A DNA stretch of 64,000 nt from an uncultured Mycobacteriaceae bacterium (GCA_902826815.1 CADEGF010000022.1:29561-93560); one strand, 5' to 3'; shown: positions 54,838 through 63,937, numbered from the stretch's first letter. The notes: generated by a model not told the origin, from the sequence alone. Translations and numbers: made by a program.

Positions 54838-55605
54838 ATGGAGATCGCGGGTAAGAAGGCTGTCGTCGTCGGTGGGGCGTCCGGGTTCGGCAAGGCCACC
54901 GCAGAGGCATTGGTCAAGGATGGCGCGAGCGTGGCGATCCTGGACCGGCCGCAGTCCAAGGGTAAAGAAGTCGCCGAAGCCATCGGCGGGACCTTCCACG
55001 AGGTGGACGTCACCGACTTCGAGGGCACCGAGAAGGTCCTCAACGAGGCCATCGAAGCGCTCGGCGGGCTGCACATCGTCGTGACCACGGCGGGCGGCGG
55101 CACAGGCGAGCGCACCATCAGCAAGGAAGGCCCGCACAGCCTTGACTCCTTCCGCAAGAGCGTCGACCTCAACCTCATCGGCACCTTCAACATCAGCAGG
55201 CTGGCCGCCTGGCAGATGAGCAAGAACGATCCGGTCGACGACGAGGCCGAAGAGCGCGGCGTGATCATCAACACCGCGTCGATCGCGGCCTTCGAGGGCC
55301 AGATCGGGCAGGTCGCCTACACGGCCTCCAAGGCCGCGATCGCGGGCATGTGCCTGACGATGGCCCGCGACCTGGGCAGCCTCGGCATCCGGGTGCTGGC
55401 CATCGCGCCGAGCCTGTTCGCCACCGGGTTGACCGAAGGCATCCCCGACGAGTTCGCCAAGGTGCTGACCAAGGACGCCGCATTCCCGAAGCGGCTCGGC
55501 CGCCCGGACGAGTACGCGAAGCTGGCGGTCGCGATCGTCGAGAACGCGATGCTCAACGGGCAGTGCCTGCGACTGGACGGCGGCCAGCGCTTCGCACCCA
55601 AGTAA
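54838..55605 (+). CDS. Short-chain dehydrogenase (17-beta-HSD10-like), 255 aa
   Basis: Classical SDR. VVVGGASGFGKATAEAL is the nucleotide-binding region, TTAGGG the NAG-like motif, NTASIAAFEG the serine strand, and YTASK the catalytic pair. AIAPSLFATGLTEGIPDE and NGQCLRLDGGQRFAPK resemble the type II 3-hydroxyacyl-CoA dehydrogenase group (HSD10-like). ATG 54838 follows GGAAAGGGAG. Probably monocistronic, 25 bases ahead of poxB. Confidence 0.88.
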   Translation: MEIAGKKAVVVGGASGFGKATAEALVKDGASVAILDRPQSKGKEVAEAIGGTFHEVDVTDFEGTEKVLNEAIEALGGLHIVVTTAGGGTGERTISKEGPHSLDSFRKSVDLNLIGTFNISRLAAWQMSKNDPVDDEAEERGVIINTASIAAFEGQIGQVAYTASKAAIAGMCLTMARDLGSLGIRVLAIAPSLFATGLTEGIPDEFAKVLTKDAAFPKRLGRPDEYAKLAVAIVENAMLNGQCLRLDGGQRFAPK

Positions 55606-55630
55606 CAGGCGCATCGCATAGGGTGGCGGC

Positions 55631-57367
55631 GTGTCGACCGTCGCCGATCATGTCATCTCCGCGCTCGCACTCAGCGGTGTCCATCGCATCTACGGCTTGC
55701 CCGGTGACAGCCTCAACGGCTTCACCGATGCGATCCGGCGATCTCCCGAAATATCTTGGGAGCACGTGCGTCACGAGGAGACCGCCGCGTTCGCCGCGGC
55801 CGCAGATGCCGCGCTGACCGGAGGGCTGGCCGTCTGCGCGGGCAGCTGCGGACCTGGCAACCTGCATCTGATCAACGGCCTCTTCGACGCCCAGCGCAGC
55901 CGGGTGCCTGTGCTGGCGATCGCAGCGCACATTCCACGATCCGAGATCGGCTCGCAGTACTTCCAGGAGACCCGCCCGCAGGATCTGTTCCGCGAGTGCA
56001 GCGTCTACTGCGAACTCGTCAGCACCCCCGAGATGACCCCGCGGATCCTCGAGATGGCGATGCGCGCGGCCGTCGAGGAGCGTGGGGTCGCCGTCGTCGT
56101 GATCCCCGGCGAGGTATTCCTGCAGAAGGCCGACGAGCCCGCGTGGACGGCGAGGCCGATCGTCGCGGCCACGTCGGTGGTGCGGCCCGACGACGAGTCG
56201 GTGCAACGGGCGGCAGCGATCCTCAACGACGCCAACGCCGTGACGATTCTCGCCGGGGCCGGTGTCGCAGGGAGTCACGACGCGGTGATCGAGACCGCGA
56301 ACACGTTGAGCGCGCCGATCGTGCACGCGTTGCGCGGCAAGGAGTTCATCGAGTACGACAATCCGTTCGATGTCGGGATGACGGGTCTGCTCGGATTCGC
56401 CTCGGGCTACAAGGCCATCAAGGAAGCCGGCGCCCTGTTGATGCTCGGCACCGATTTTCCGTACCAGCAGTTCTATCCCGATAACGCCAAGATCATTCAG
56501 GTCGACATCCGCGGCCGAAACCTGGGCCGCCGAACGCCGATCGAATTGGGATTGGTCGGCAGCGTGCGCGACACCCTCGCCGCGCTACAACCGTTGCTGC
56601 GGCAGAAACAGCAACGCGACCATCTCGACCGTTCGCTCAACCACTACCGAAAGACCCGCAAGCGTCTGGACGAGTTGGCGGTCAACGACCGTGACCGCAC
56701 GCCGATCCGGCCCGAATACCTTGCCGGACTGGTGAATCAGCTGGCCGCCGATGATGCGGTGTTCACCGTCGATGTTGGATCGCCCGTGGTGTGGGCGGCC
56801 CGCTACCTGAGAATGAACGGCAGGCGGCGCCTCATCGGTTCGTTCAACCACGGAACCATGGCCTGTGCGCTACCGCTCGCGATAGGGGCGCAGACCGCCC
56901 ACCGCGACGGGCAAGTGGTCGCGCTGGCAGGCGACGGCGGGCTGACGATGATGTTCGGGGAGTTGATCTCGCTGACGCAGAATCGGTTGCCGGTCAAGGT
57001 GATCGTGTTCAACAACTCGTCGCTGAACTTCGTCGAGCTGGAGATGAAGGCGGCGGGGATCGTCAACTTCGGCACCGACCTGCACAACCCCAACTTCGCC
57101 GATGTGGCCAATGCGATGGGCATCTACGGTCGCCGCGTCGAACACCCTGCCGAACTGCAGCAGGCCCTCGCCGACGCACTGGCTCACGACGGCCCCGCGC
57201 TCGTCGACGTGGTGACCGCCCGTCAGGAGCTGTCCATTCCACCCGCGATCACCGTCGAACAGGCGAAAGGCTTCTCGCTGTACGCCATTCGGACGATCCT
57301 GGCGGGTCGCGGCGAGGAACTGCTCGACCTCGTCACGACCAACGTCGCGCGGCGCATCCTGGACTGA
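55631..57367 (+). CDS. poxB: Pyruvate oxidase/dehydrogenase (quinone), ThDP-dependent, 578 aa
   Basis: Thiamine-diphosphate enzyme in three domains. The activating glutamate is in VRHEETAAFAA, GAGVAGSHDAVIETA marks the middle FAD domain, and the ThDP motif begins at GDGGLTMMFGELISLTQ and ends in VFNN. FVELEMKAAG and the C-terminal VEQAKGFSLYAIRTILAGRG match the pattern of E. coli PoxB, whose C-terminus binds membrane lipid. Converts pyruvate to acetate and CO2 with quinone as acceptor. GTG 55631. Convergent with the transporter gene, ten bases apart. Confidence 0.9.
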   Translation: MSTVADHVISALALSGVHRIYGLPGDSLNGFTDAIRRSPEISWEHVRHEETAAFAAAADAALTGGLAVCAGSCGPGNLHLINGLFDAQRSRVPVLAIAAHIPRSEIGSQYFQETRPQDLFRECSVYCELVSTPEMTPRILEMAMRAAVEERGVAVVVIPGEVFLQKADEPAWTARPIVAATSVVRPDDESVQRAAAILNDANAVTILAGAGVAGSHDAVIETANTLSAPIVHALRGKEFIEYDNPFDVGMTGLLGFASGYKAIKEAGALLMLGTDFPYQQFYPDNAKIIQVDIRGRNLGRRTPIELGLVGSVRDTLAALQPLLRQKQQRDHLDRSLNHYRKTRKRLDELAVNDRDRTPIRPEYLAGLVNQLAADDAVFTVDVGSPVVWAARYLRMNGRRRLIGSFNHGTMACALPLAIGAQTAHRDGQVVALAGDGGLTMMFGELISLTQNRLPVKVIVFNNSSLNFVELEMKAAGIVNFGTDLHNPNFADVANAMGIYGRRVEHPAELQQALADALAHDGPALVDVVTARQELSIPPAITVEQAKGFSLYAIRTILAGRGEELLDLVTTNVARRILD

Positions 57368-57377
57368 GCGCTCGGCG

Positions 57378-58763
57378 TCAGCCGGGGTGGAGTGCGTCGC
57401 CGAGATGTTCGTCGACGCGGGTGTCCAGCGAGACGTCCTTCGTCTCTCGCATCACGAGCAGTGCGATGAAGCTCAGTGCCCCCGCGATGGCCAGATACAG
57501 GCCCACCCATGCGACGCCGTACGTGGTGGAGATCCACGTGGCGATGAATGGTGCGACCGCGGCGCCGAGGATGCTGGAGACGTTGTAGGAGATCCCCGAC
57601 CCGGTGTAGCGCACATTCGTCGGGAACAGCTCGGGCAGCACCGCACTCATCGGCCCGAACGTAAGGCCCATGATCGTCATTCCGATCGCCAGGAAGATGA
57701 GAACCGTTGTCTTCGTTGCATGTTCGGGCGACAGCATCGGGCCGAACAACGCGCCGTATGCCATCAGAACGGCGGTGACCACAAGCAGCGTTCGGCGGCG
57801 CCCGAACCGGTCGGCGAGACGGCCCGCAATCGGGATCGTCGCGGCGAAGAACAGGATCGTGATCAGCTGTAGCTGAAGGAAGTCCACGTAACGGAAGCCG
57901 AGTCCGCCGCCGTCGGGTGGCCTCTTGGCCGTGCCGAAACTCAGCGCCCACGTCGTGACCACGTAGAAGATCGTGTAGGTCGCGAGCATCACGAACGTGC
58001 CGATGATGAGTTGTCGCCAACTTGTCCGGAATACTTCTGCCAGCGGTGTCTTGACGCGTTCGCCTCGTTCCAGCGCACGGGTGAACACCGGCGTCTCGGT
58101 CAGCCGTAGGCGTACGTACAGCCCGATCGCCACCATGACGAAGCTCAACAGGAACGGGATGCGCCAACCCCACGTGAGGAACGCACCGTCGAGATCGGGT
58201 GCAGTGTTGTTGTGGCTCAGCCACAGCACGATGAGGAGGAACATTCCGTTGGCGATGAAGAACCCGAACGGTGCGCCCAACTGCGGCCACATTGCCGCCC
58301 ACCCGCGCTTACCGGGTTTGGCGGTCTCGGTGGCAAGCAGTGCCGCGCCGCTCCATTCACCGCCGAGCGCCAAACCCTGGCTGAACCGCATCACCGCGAG
58401 CAGCGCAGGCGCGAGCAGACCGACCTGGTGGTAGGTCGGCAGCAGCCCGATCAGGAACGTCGCGATGCCCATCATCAGCAGGGATCCGATGAGGGTGGCC
58501 TTGCGGCCGACGCGATCGCCGAAGTGGCCGAACAGGATCGAGCCAAGGGGTCGTGCGACGAAGGCCAGGCCGAACGTAGCGAGGGAGGCCAGCAGCGCAG
58601 TGGTGGGGTTTCCCTTGGGAAAGAACAGATGGGGGAACACCGCGACAGCGGCCGTGGCGTAGATGTAGAAGTCGTAGAACTCGATCGTGGTGCCGACCAT
58701 GGACGCCACGACGATGCGACTGCGGGGAACGCCGTCGACGAGGTCCGCCTCTGTCGTGCTCAT
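57378..58763 (-). CDS. MFS transporter, metabolite:H+ symporter (MHS) family, 461 aa
   Basis: Twelve-segment MFS protein. TTIEFYDFYIYATAAVAVF is the MHS first helix, FGHFGDRVGRKATL the loop 2-3 signature, and RFSQGLALGGEWSGAALL helix 5. Relatives carry shikimate, proline/betaine, citrate or alpha-ketoglutarate. ATG 58763 (MSTTEAD) is chosen over an in-frame start 51 bases upstream without a ribosome site. Divergent from the kinase-fold gene. Confidence 0.88.
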   Translation of the reverse strand: MSTTEADLVDGVPRSRIVVASMVGTTIEFYDFYIYATAAVAVFPHLFFPKGNPTTALLASLATFGLAFVARPLGSILFGHFGDRVGRKATLIGSLLMMGIATFLIGLLPTYHQVGLLAPALLAVMRFSQGLALGGEWSGAALLATETAKPGKRGWAAMWPQLGAPFGFFIANGMFLLIVLWLSHNNTAPDLDGAFLTWGWRIPFLLSFVMVAIGLYVRLRLTETPVFTRALERGERVKTPLAEVFRTSWRQLIIGTFVMLATYTIFYVVTTWALSFGTAKRPPDGGGLGFRYVDFLQLQLITILFFAATIPIAGRLADRFGRRRTLLVVTAVLMAYGALFGPMLSPEHATKTTVLIFLAIGMTIMGLTFGPMSAVLPELFPTNVRYTGSGISYNVSSILGAAVAPFIATWISTTYGVAWVGLYLAIAGALSFIALLVMRETKDVSLDTRVDEHLGDALHPG

Positions 58764-58886
58764 GCAAGCTCTCTTCCTGGTCTTCGTGGGTTCCTGACCG
58801 CTGGAACAACTCATTGTGGCGGTCGCAGACGGCCGCGGTCGGAAAATGCACCTGATAAGTGATGGGTCCTTGGCGCGGATGACACG
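58764..58886. promoter_or_regulatory. Intergenic region between divergent transporter and kinase-fold genes
   Basis: 123 bases that must hold two promoters. I see no convincing palindrome and no copy of the TetR-type motif. AAGAGAG lies just ahead of the transporter ATG. Confidence 0.3.
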
Positions 58887-59963
58887 ATGTCACCCATGTC
58901 CGATGCCGCGCAGTCCCTGCCCAGCCTGAGCGACGCCGACCAGGCCGCCCTGCAGGAGTGGGTGCGACAGCGGGGCCTCGGTTCGGATGTCACGGACGTC
59001 GAACCGCTCACCGGGGGCACCCAGAACATCGTGGTGCGGGTGCACATCGACGGGCGTCCGATGGTGCTGCGCCGTCCACCCCTTCATCCGCGGCCGACGA
59101 GCGACAAGACGATGCTTCGCGAGATCGCGGCGCTGCGCACGCTCGCGGGCACGGATGTACCGCACCCCGGGTTCATCGCGGGCTGCGAAGACCTGGATGT
59201 GCTCGGGGTCGTCTTCTACCTGATGGAAGAGATCGACGGCTTCAACCCCGGCAGCGAGGTGTCCGAGGCGTACATCCGCGACGAAACGTTGCGGCACGAC
59301 GTCGGCCCGTCGTACGCCGCGAGCCTCGCGCGGCTCGGCAATGCCGAATGGGAAGGCAAGCCGCTCGCCGAGCTGAAGCGGCCGGGATCCTTTGTGGAGC
59401 GCCAGGTTCCGCAGTTTCTCCGGCTACTCGAAAGCTATCGGCACGACCGCTACGATCCAGAATCGCTCGCGGTCACCGACCTCGCGCCGTGGCTGCAGGC
59501 CAACGTACCGCCGGACAGCGAGCCGGGAATCATGCACGGCGATCCGCATATGAGCAATGTGCTTCTGCGCCGCGACAAGCCCGAGTTGGCGGCGTTCGTC
59601 GACTGGGAGATGTGCACCGTCGGCGACCCACTTCTCGATCTCGGCTGGATGCTGATCACGTGGCCGCTGAACACCAGCACGATCACTGCGGGGGGCGCGC
59701 TGGCCGCGTACGGGGGGCTGGCCAGCAGGCGGGAATTGCTCGAGGCCTACTGGAACGCGGGCGGACGCGAGACGCCGAAATTGGACTGGTACATGGCGAT
59801 GGCGTGTTTCAAGCTCGGCGTCGTCATCGAGGGCACCTGGTCGCGCTACCTGATGGGCAAGGCCAGCCGGGATGCGGGCGAGGCACTGCATTTCAATGCG
59901 CAGAACCTCATCGACATCGGCACCCGGGTAGTCAAGGGCGACAACCCCTTCGAGCTGACCTAG
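58887..59963 (+). CDS. APH-like kinase-fold protein (FadE36/ACAD10 N-terminal type), 358 aa
   Basis: Phosphotransferase fold. LTGGTQNIVVRVHIDGRPMV is the nucleotide loop region, MHGDPHMSNVLL the catalytic loop (HGDxHxxN) and FVDWEM the metal aspartate. Similar proteins are annotated as FadE36 in mycobacteria and as the kinase part of ACAD10/11, which phosphorylates 4-hydroxyacyl-CoA; this role is only a family suggestion. It overlaps the TSUP permease by four bases tail to tail. ATG 58896 is an alternative start. Confidence 0.85.
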   Translation: MSPMSDAAQSLPSLSDADQAALQEWVRQRGLGSDVTDVEPLTGGTQNIVVRVHIDGRPMVLRRPPLHPRPTSDKTMLREIAALRTLAGTDVPHPGFIAGCEDLDVLGVVFYLMEEIDGFNPGSEVSEAYIRDETLRHDVGPSYAASLARLGNAEWEGKPLAELKRPGSFVERQVPQFLRLLESYRHDRYDPESLAVTDLAPWLQANVPPDSEPGIMHGDPHMSNVLLRRDKPELAAFVDWEMCTVGDPLLDLGWMLITWPLNTSTITAGGALAAYGGLASRRELLEAYWNAGGRETPKLDWYMAMACFKLGVVIEGTWSRYLMGKASRDAGEALHFNAQNLIDIGTRVVKGDNPFELT

Positions 59964-60724
59964 CCGTATGCGTCGATCCCGAGCTTGACGGCCAGCGCCA
60001 GCCCGGCAGCGCTGATCAAGACCTTGAGGGGACCGGCGGGCGCGTGCCGGACGACCACCGGGCCAAGCCTGGCTCCGACCAGGCAGCCGAGTCCGAGGGC
60101 AAGAACTGCGGGCCAGTGCACCGGGGCGACGACCGAAAAGATCACGGCCGCAACGGTGTTCGCGACACCTGAGATGACGTTCTTGGAGGCGTTGGCGTGC
60201 GCCAGGGTCGCGTGGCCGACGTGCAACAGCAGGGCGATCAACAGCACACCTGCGGCTGCGCCGAAGTAGCCGCCGTAGATGCAGATCAAGAAGATTGCGG
60301 CAGACTCGAGCAGGACCGTGGCGGTGTGCCGCTGATGGCTCGCCGCCCTCGCTGCCCGTCCGCGGCCACGGGGGATGGCGATCGCGATAGATGCACCGCC
60401 CAGCAGGATCGGCACGATCTTCTCGAAGCCCTCTGCGGGCGTGGAGAGCAGCAGCGCCGCACCGATCGCGCCTGCGACAGCGGCGACCGGAAGGATCCGC
60501 CGCAACCAGGGCCCCAGACCCTCCAGCTCGGGCCGGGACCCCCACACGGAGCCGACGGCGGTGAACACCATCGCGACGGTGTTCGTCACATTCGCGGTGA
60601 CCGGTGGTAGCCCCACCACGAGCAGGGCGGGATAGGTGGCGATCGACGCCAGCCCGGCGATGCTTCCGGTCAGCCCTCCTACGACACCGGCCGCGGTGAG
60701 GAAGGCGGCGTCCCACCAAGTCAT
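59960..60724 (-). CDS. TSUP (TauE/SafE) family permease, 254 aa
   Basis: Small permease with about eight hydrophobic segments in two repeats: LTAAGVVGGLTGSIAGLASI in the first and YGGYFGAAAGVLLIALL in the second, both TauE/SafE-type motifs. Members export sulfite, sulfonates or organic acids. ATG 60724. Divergent from the MarR gene, whose operator lies 61 bases away, so shared control is possible. Confidence 0.87.
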   Translation of the reverse strand: MTWWDAAFLTAAGVVGGLTGSIAGLASIATYPALLVVGLPPVTANVTNTVAMVFTAVGSVWGSRPELEGLGPWLRRILPVAAVAGAIGAALLLSTPAEGFEKIVPILLGGASIAIAIPRGRGRAARAASHQRHTATVLLESAAIFLICIYGGYFGAAAGVLLIALLLHVGHATLAHANASKNVISGVANTVAAVIFSVVAPVHWPAVLALGLGCLVGARLGPVVVRHAPAGPLKVLISAAGLALAVKLGIDAYG

Positions 60725-60785
60725 TGACCGTTATGGTGCCCGGCTTCGGTCCTCAAGCGCGCATCGGGGCGGCGGCAGGCAGGAG

Positions 60786-60806
60786 ATACCTCTGAAACAG
60801 AGGTAT
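60786..60806. promoter_or_regulatory. MarR operator upstream of marR-ABC operon
   Basis: ATACCTCTG, AAA, CAGAGGTAT: perfect nine-base arms at 60786-60794 and 60798-60806, ten bases before ATG 60816. Such a site is the usual place for MarR autorepression. Confidence 0.75.
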
Positions 60807-60815
60807 TCTCGTATC

Positions 60816-61280
60816 ATGGCGACCGGCACCGACCTGACGACTGAATTGTTCGAGGTGGTCGGGCGATTCCGGCGACAACTGCGGCGTTCGACCGGCCGTG
60901 GCTTCGGCGCGACCGGGCTGACGCCGTCGCAGGCGGAATTGGTTCGGCTTGTCGGCAGGCAGCCGGGAATTTCGGTGCGGGAGGCGGCGACCGAACTCGC
61001 GCTGGCGGCCAACACCGCATCCACGTTGGTCTCCAGGCTCGCCGCCGCCGGTCTGCTGATTCGGTCGGTCGATAACGATGACCGCAGAGTCGGCCGCCTC
61101 CGGCTGACCGAACCGGCTCAACGCATGGCGGACGAGTCACGTGCGGCGCGGCGGGCAACACTGGCCACGGTGATCAACGAGCTCGACGCCGAACAGGTCG
61201 ACCACCTGGCGAATGGGCTACGTGTACTCGCCGAGATGACCCGAAAGCTGCAAGAGGGGAACGAACGTGACCGGATCTGA
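60816..61280 (+). CDS. MarR-family transcriptional regulator, 154 aa
   Basis: MarR winged helix: LTPSQAELVRLVGRQPGISVREAATELALAANTASTLVSRL, then the wing with DDRRVGRLRLTEPAQRM. The recognition helix is about residues 55-75. It should bind as a dimer to the perfect palindrome just before its ATG and control the ABC exporter it is coupled to (stop overlaps GTG 61267). The track-like extension to 60636 is antisense to the permease. Confidence 0.92.
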   Translation: MATGTDLTTELFEVVGRFRRQLRRSTGRGFGATGLTPSQAELVRLVGRQPGISVREAATELALAANTASTLVSRLAAAGLLIRSVDNDDRRVGRLRLTEPAQRMADESRAARRATLATVINELDAEQVDHLANGLRVLAEMTRKLQEGNERDRI

Positions 61281-62085
61281 ATTGCTCGCGATCGACTGTC
61301 GCCACCTCGTCCACCGTTACGGCGACTTCACCGCCGTCGACGACCTCAGCCTGCAGGTCGAGACCGGCGAGACGATGGGGCTGCTCGGGCCCAACGGCGC
61401 GGGAAAGACAACCGTTGTGCGTGTGTTGACCACACTGACCCCCGTGCGCCGCGGGCAAGTGAAGATCTTCGGGCTCGACTCGCGGCGGAACACCATGGAT
61501 ATCCGGCACAACATCGGCTATGTGCCGCAGCAGCTTTCGATCGAGTCAGCGCTGACGGGCCGACAGAATGTCGAGCTGTTCGCCCGGCTCTACGATGTGC
61601 CGCGGGCCGAACGGGTGAGTCGGGTGACCGACGCGCTGGACGCTATGCACCTCTCCGACGTCGCAGACGACCTTGCCCGCACGTACTCCGGCGGCATGGT
61701 CCGTCGCCTGGAACTGGCCCAGGCTCTGGTGAACCGGCCGTCGCTGCTGATCCTCGACGAACCCACCGTCGGCCTGGATCCGATTGCCCGCGACAGTGTC
61801 TGGGCTCAGGTGCAGCGCATGCAGCAGGACTTCGGCATGACGGTGCTGCTCACCACTCACTACATGCAGGAGGCCGACGCACTCTGCGATCGCGTGGCAC
61901 TCATGCACCACGGCAGGCTGCAGGCGATCGGCACGCCTACGGAATTGAAGCAGACTGTGTCGCCAGACGCGAGCCTGGAGGATGTCTTCCGTCATTACGC
62001 GGGAACCGATTTGGCCGAGGACAACTCTCAAGCCGGGCTCCGGGCCATCCGCTCCACCAGAAGGACGGCGCGCCGTGTCAGTTGA
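61267..62085 (+). CDS. ABC-2 exporter ATP-binding protein (DrrA-like), 272 aa
   Basis: ABC ATPase. Walker A GPNGAGKTT (about residues 40-48), signature YSGGMVRRLELAQAL, Walker B LLILDEPTVGLD, H-loop TTHYMQEAD. The DrrA-type C-terminus is short. GTG 61267 lies inside the MarR end. Works with the permease at 62075, probably to export a drug or lipid under MarR control. Confidence 0.93.
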   Translation: MTGSELLAIDCRHLVHRYGDFTAVDDLSLQVETGETMGLLGPNGAGKTTVVRVLTTLTPVRRGQVKIFGLDSRRNTMDIRHNIGYVPQQLSIESALTGRQNVELFARLYDVPRAERVSRVTDALDAMHLSDVADDLARTYSGGMVRRLELAQALVNRPSLLILDEPTVGLDPIARDSVWAQVQRMQQDFGMTVLLTTHYMQEADALCDRVALMHHGRLQAIGTPTELKQTVSPDASLEDVFRHYAGTDLAEDNSQAGLRAIRSTRRTARRVS

Positions 62086-62896
62086 GTCTCCTACCGAATT
62101 ACGCCTCGTACGTTCGCCACGCGGCTGGCGCAGGGCCCGCGGGCTGGCGGTGCGAATGTACGCCTTCGCGCTGGTCGAACTGCAGAAGCTGCGCCATGAC
62201 CGCACCGAACTGTTCACCCGATTGGTTCAGCCGGCACTGTGGCTACTGATCTTTGGGCAGACCTTCTCGCGGCTGCATGTCATCGACACCGGCGGTGTGC
62301 CGTACCTCGCGTTCCTGGCTCCTGGGATCATCGCGCAGTCGGCCCTGTTCATCTCGATCTTCTACGGCATCCAGATCATCTGGGACCGGGACGCGGGAAT
62401 CCTCGCGAAGCTGATGGTGACGCCAGCGCCCGCGTCTGCGGTGGTGACCGGAAAGGCCTTCGCGGCCGGTGTGCGCTCGGTCGTCCAGGTGATCGGCGTC
62501 GTCGCGCTCGCGTATCTGCTCGGGGTGCACCTGACCGTCAACCCGCTGAAGATCCTTGCCGCGATGGGCGTTGTCGTGCTGGGCTCGGCGTTCTTCGCGT
62601 GTCTTTCCATGACGATGGCAGGTCTGGTGCGCAATCGGGATCGCATGATGGGCATCGGACAGGCCATCACGATGCCGTTGTTCTTTGCCTCCAATGCGCT
62701 CTACCCGGTCGACGTCATGCCCCAGTGGTTGCGCTGGCTGTCGGCCGTCAACCCCCTCAGCTACGAGGTCAATGTGCTGCGCGGGCTGCTCATCGCCACG
62801 CCGACCAACGCGGCCCTCGATGTTGCCGTGCTCGTCGTCGCCGCCGTCGCGGGTATCGCGATGGCGTCCTCGCTGATGCGGCGACTGGTGCGGTAG
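62075..62896 (+). CDS. ABC-2 type permease (DrrB-like), 273 aa
   Basis: Six hydrophobic segments in ABC-2 arrangement; first is FTRLVQPALWLLIFGQTFS. LAPGIIAQSALFISIFYG and NPLSYEVNVLRGLL are family patterns. GTG 62075 is chosen because AGAAGGA lies nine bases before it and it gives an 11-base overlap with the ATPase gene. The reading frame is open further upstream inside that gene. Confidence 0.9.
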   Translation: MSVESPTELRLVRSPRGWRRARGLAVRMYAFALVELQKLRHDRTELFTRLVQPALWLLIFGQTFSRLHVIDTGGVPYLAFLAPGIIAQSALFISIFYGIQIIWDRDAGILAKLMVTPAPASAVVTGKAFAAGVRSVVQVIGVVALAYLLGVHLTVNPLKILAAMGVVVLGSAFFACLSMTMAGLVRNRDRMMGIGQAITMPLFFASNALYPVDVMPQWLRWLSAVNPLSYEVNVLRGLLIATPTNAALDVAVLVVAAVAGIAMASSLMRRLVR

Positions 62897-62956
62897 GTCA
62901 TCGCAGCCTGTCGATGCCGACGTCCGGTTCGCCGGGCGTGTGAAAATATCGGACCC

Positions 62957-63763
62957 GTGTCCGCCCCCGACCGGCTGCCAGCGCCGCTGCGCCGCTGCGT
63001 CGACCAGACGATCGCCGCCGAGGCGCTGGAGGGCTGGCGTCCCACCGGTGACCAGGTCGATGCGTTGGTGGCGCTGCTCGACGGCGAGGTCACCTTCGGC
63101 GACTACCTCGCCACTTATCGATCGCGCTATCCAACAAGGCCTGAGCCGGCGGCGGCGCGACGGTCGAGGCGCGACCCGCCGTATCTGATTCCGGGTACCT
63201 CGCTGCTGTGCAACAAATTCGGCGCTTCAGACCACGAAATGCTCGCCGACCTCGAATTCGTCGCGACCGCGGGCCGGATGGTGGGCTTGCACCGCAGGCT
63301 CGCCGACGGCGACGTCGGAGCCGACGCTCTTGACGTGCGGGCGCTTCACCGGCAGCTGTTCTGCGATGTTTACGAATGGGCGGGCAGCTACCGGATATGC
63401 GAATTGCGTCTCGGCGAAGAGGAGTTCGCGCGGCGGTCATCGGTGCAGCGCAGAATGGCCCGTGTCGAGGCGTCTGCGCGGGCAGTGGCGAAGGATGCGG
63501 CCAGTTCCGAGGACGCGTTCGCCGATCGACTCGCCGCGCTCTACGCCGAATACAACTATGGTCATCCGTTCCGCGAAGGCAATGGGCGAACCGGCACGCT
63601 GATGCTGCACACGGTGGCGACGCTGCGGGGCCGCAGGCTCGACTTCAGTGCGGTCTCGCGTGCGGAGTGGTATTCGGCGTCGCGCGAAAGCATGCCCACT
63701 CGCCGCAACGGCACGGCCGATCACCGGCCGTTCGTCCCGCTATTGGTTCGCGTGCTCCGCTAG
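62957..63763 (+). CDS. Fic-domain protein with N-terminal VbhA-like segment, 268 aa
   Basis: C-terminal Fic domain: DVYEWAGSYR and the active-site HPFREGNGRTG, complete with the catalytic His and the phosphate-binding Arg, so AMP transfer is likely. The N-terminal 60 residues (AAEALEGWRPTGDQVDALVA, then LLDGEVTFGDYL) match the layout of VbhA-type antitoxins (a xxLEG turn, then two helices with a GEx(T/S) break). A toxin with its inhibitor fused is implied. The inhibitory Ser/Thr of the (S/T)xxxE(G/N) motif reads Ala, so inhibition may be weak. GTG 62957. Confidence 0.82.
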   Translation: MSAPDRLPAPLRRCVDQTIAAEALEGWRPTGDQVDALVALLDGEVTFGDYLATYRSRYPTRPEPAAARRSRRDPPYLIPGTSLLCNKFGASDHEMLADLEFVATAGRMVGLHRRLADGDVGADALDVRALHRQLFCDVYEWAGSYRICELRLGEEEFARRSSVQRRMARVEASARAVAKDAASSEDAFADRLAALYAEYNYGHPFREGNGRTGTLMLHTVATLRGRRLDFSAVSRAEWYSASRESMPTRRNGTADHRPFVPLLVRVLR

Positions 63764-63786
63764 AAGTGCGAAAGTCTGGAACTTGA

Positions 63787-63816
63787 TTGCGCCTTTCCGC
63801 GGGGCAGGACTAGTGT
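63787..63816 (+). promoter_or_regulatory. Likely promoter of the leader-peptide transcript
   Basis: TTGCGC (63787-63792) and TAGTGT (63811-63816) with an 18-base spacer. The -10 ends seven bases before GTG 63824, so transcription may begin on the start codon of the leader peptide. Confidence 0.5.
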
Positions 63817-63823
63817 TCGGGTC

Positions 63824-63865
63824 GTGCCGAGACGACTCGTAGTAGCAATCCCCAGCGGGGTCTGA
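63824..63865 (+). CDS. Branched-chain amino acid leader peptide, 13 aa
   Basis: GTG-started reading frame coding MPRRLVVAIPSGV: Leu, two Val, Ile and a final Val in 13 residues. Its 3' part overlaps the first arm of a long hairpin (63842-63899). That is the layout of ribosome-controlled attenuators, in which a ribosome stalled at Leu/Val/Ile codons for lack of charged tRNA changes the RNA fold. Too short for normal gene finding; support is composition and position. Confidence 0.6.
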   Translation: MPRRLVVAIPSGV

Positions 63866-63899
63866 TCCTGACCGACCCCTCGCTGTGGGTCGTTGCTAC
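63842..63899 (+). promoter_or_regulatory. Leader hairpin / attenuator-like RNA structure
   Basis: GTAGCAA (63842-63848) pairs with TTGCTAC (63893-63899); inside, CCC with GGG, then CAGCG (63853-63857) with CGCTG (63881-63885) and GGGT (63858-63861) with ACCC (63875-63878). No T-run follows. Fits the conserved leuA leader (LEU element) reported in Actinobacteria in general design, but homology was not tested. Confidence 0.6.
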
Positions 63900-63937
63900 G
63901 TCGTCGGTCGCTCCTTCTAGCAAGCGAAGACCGGCAC

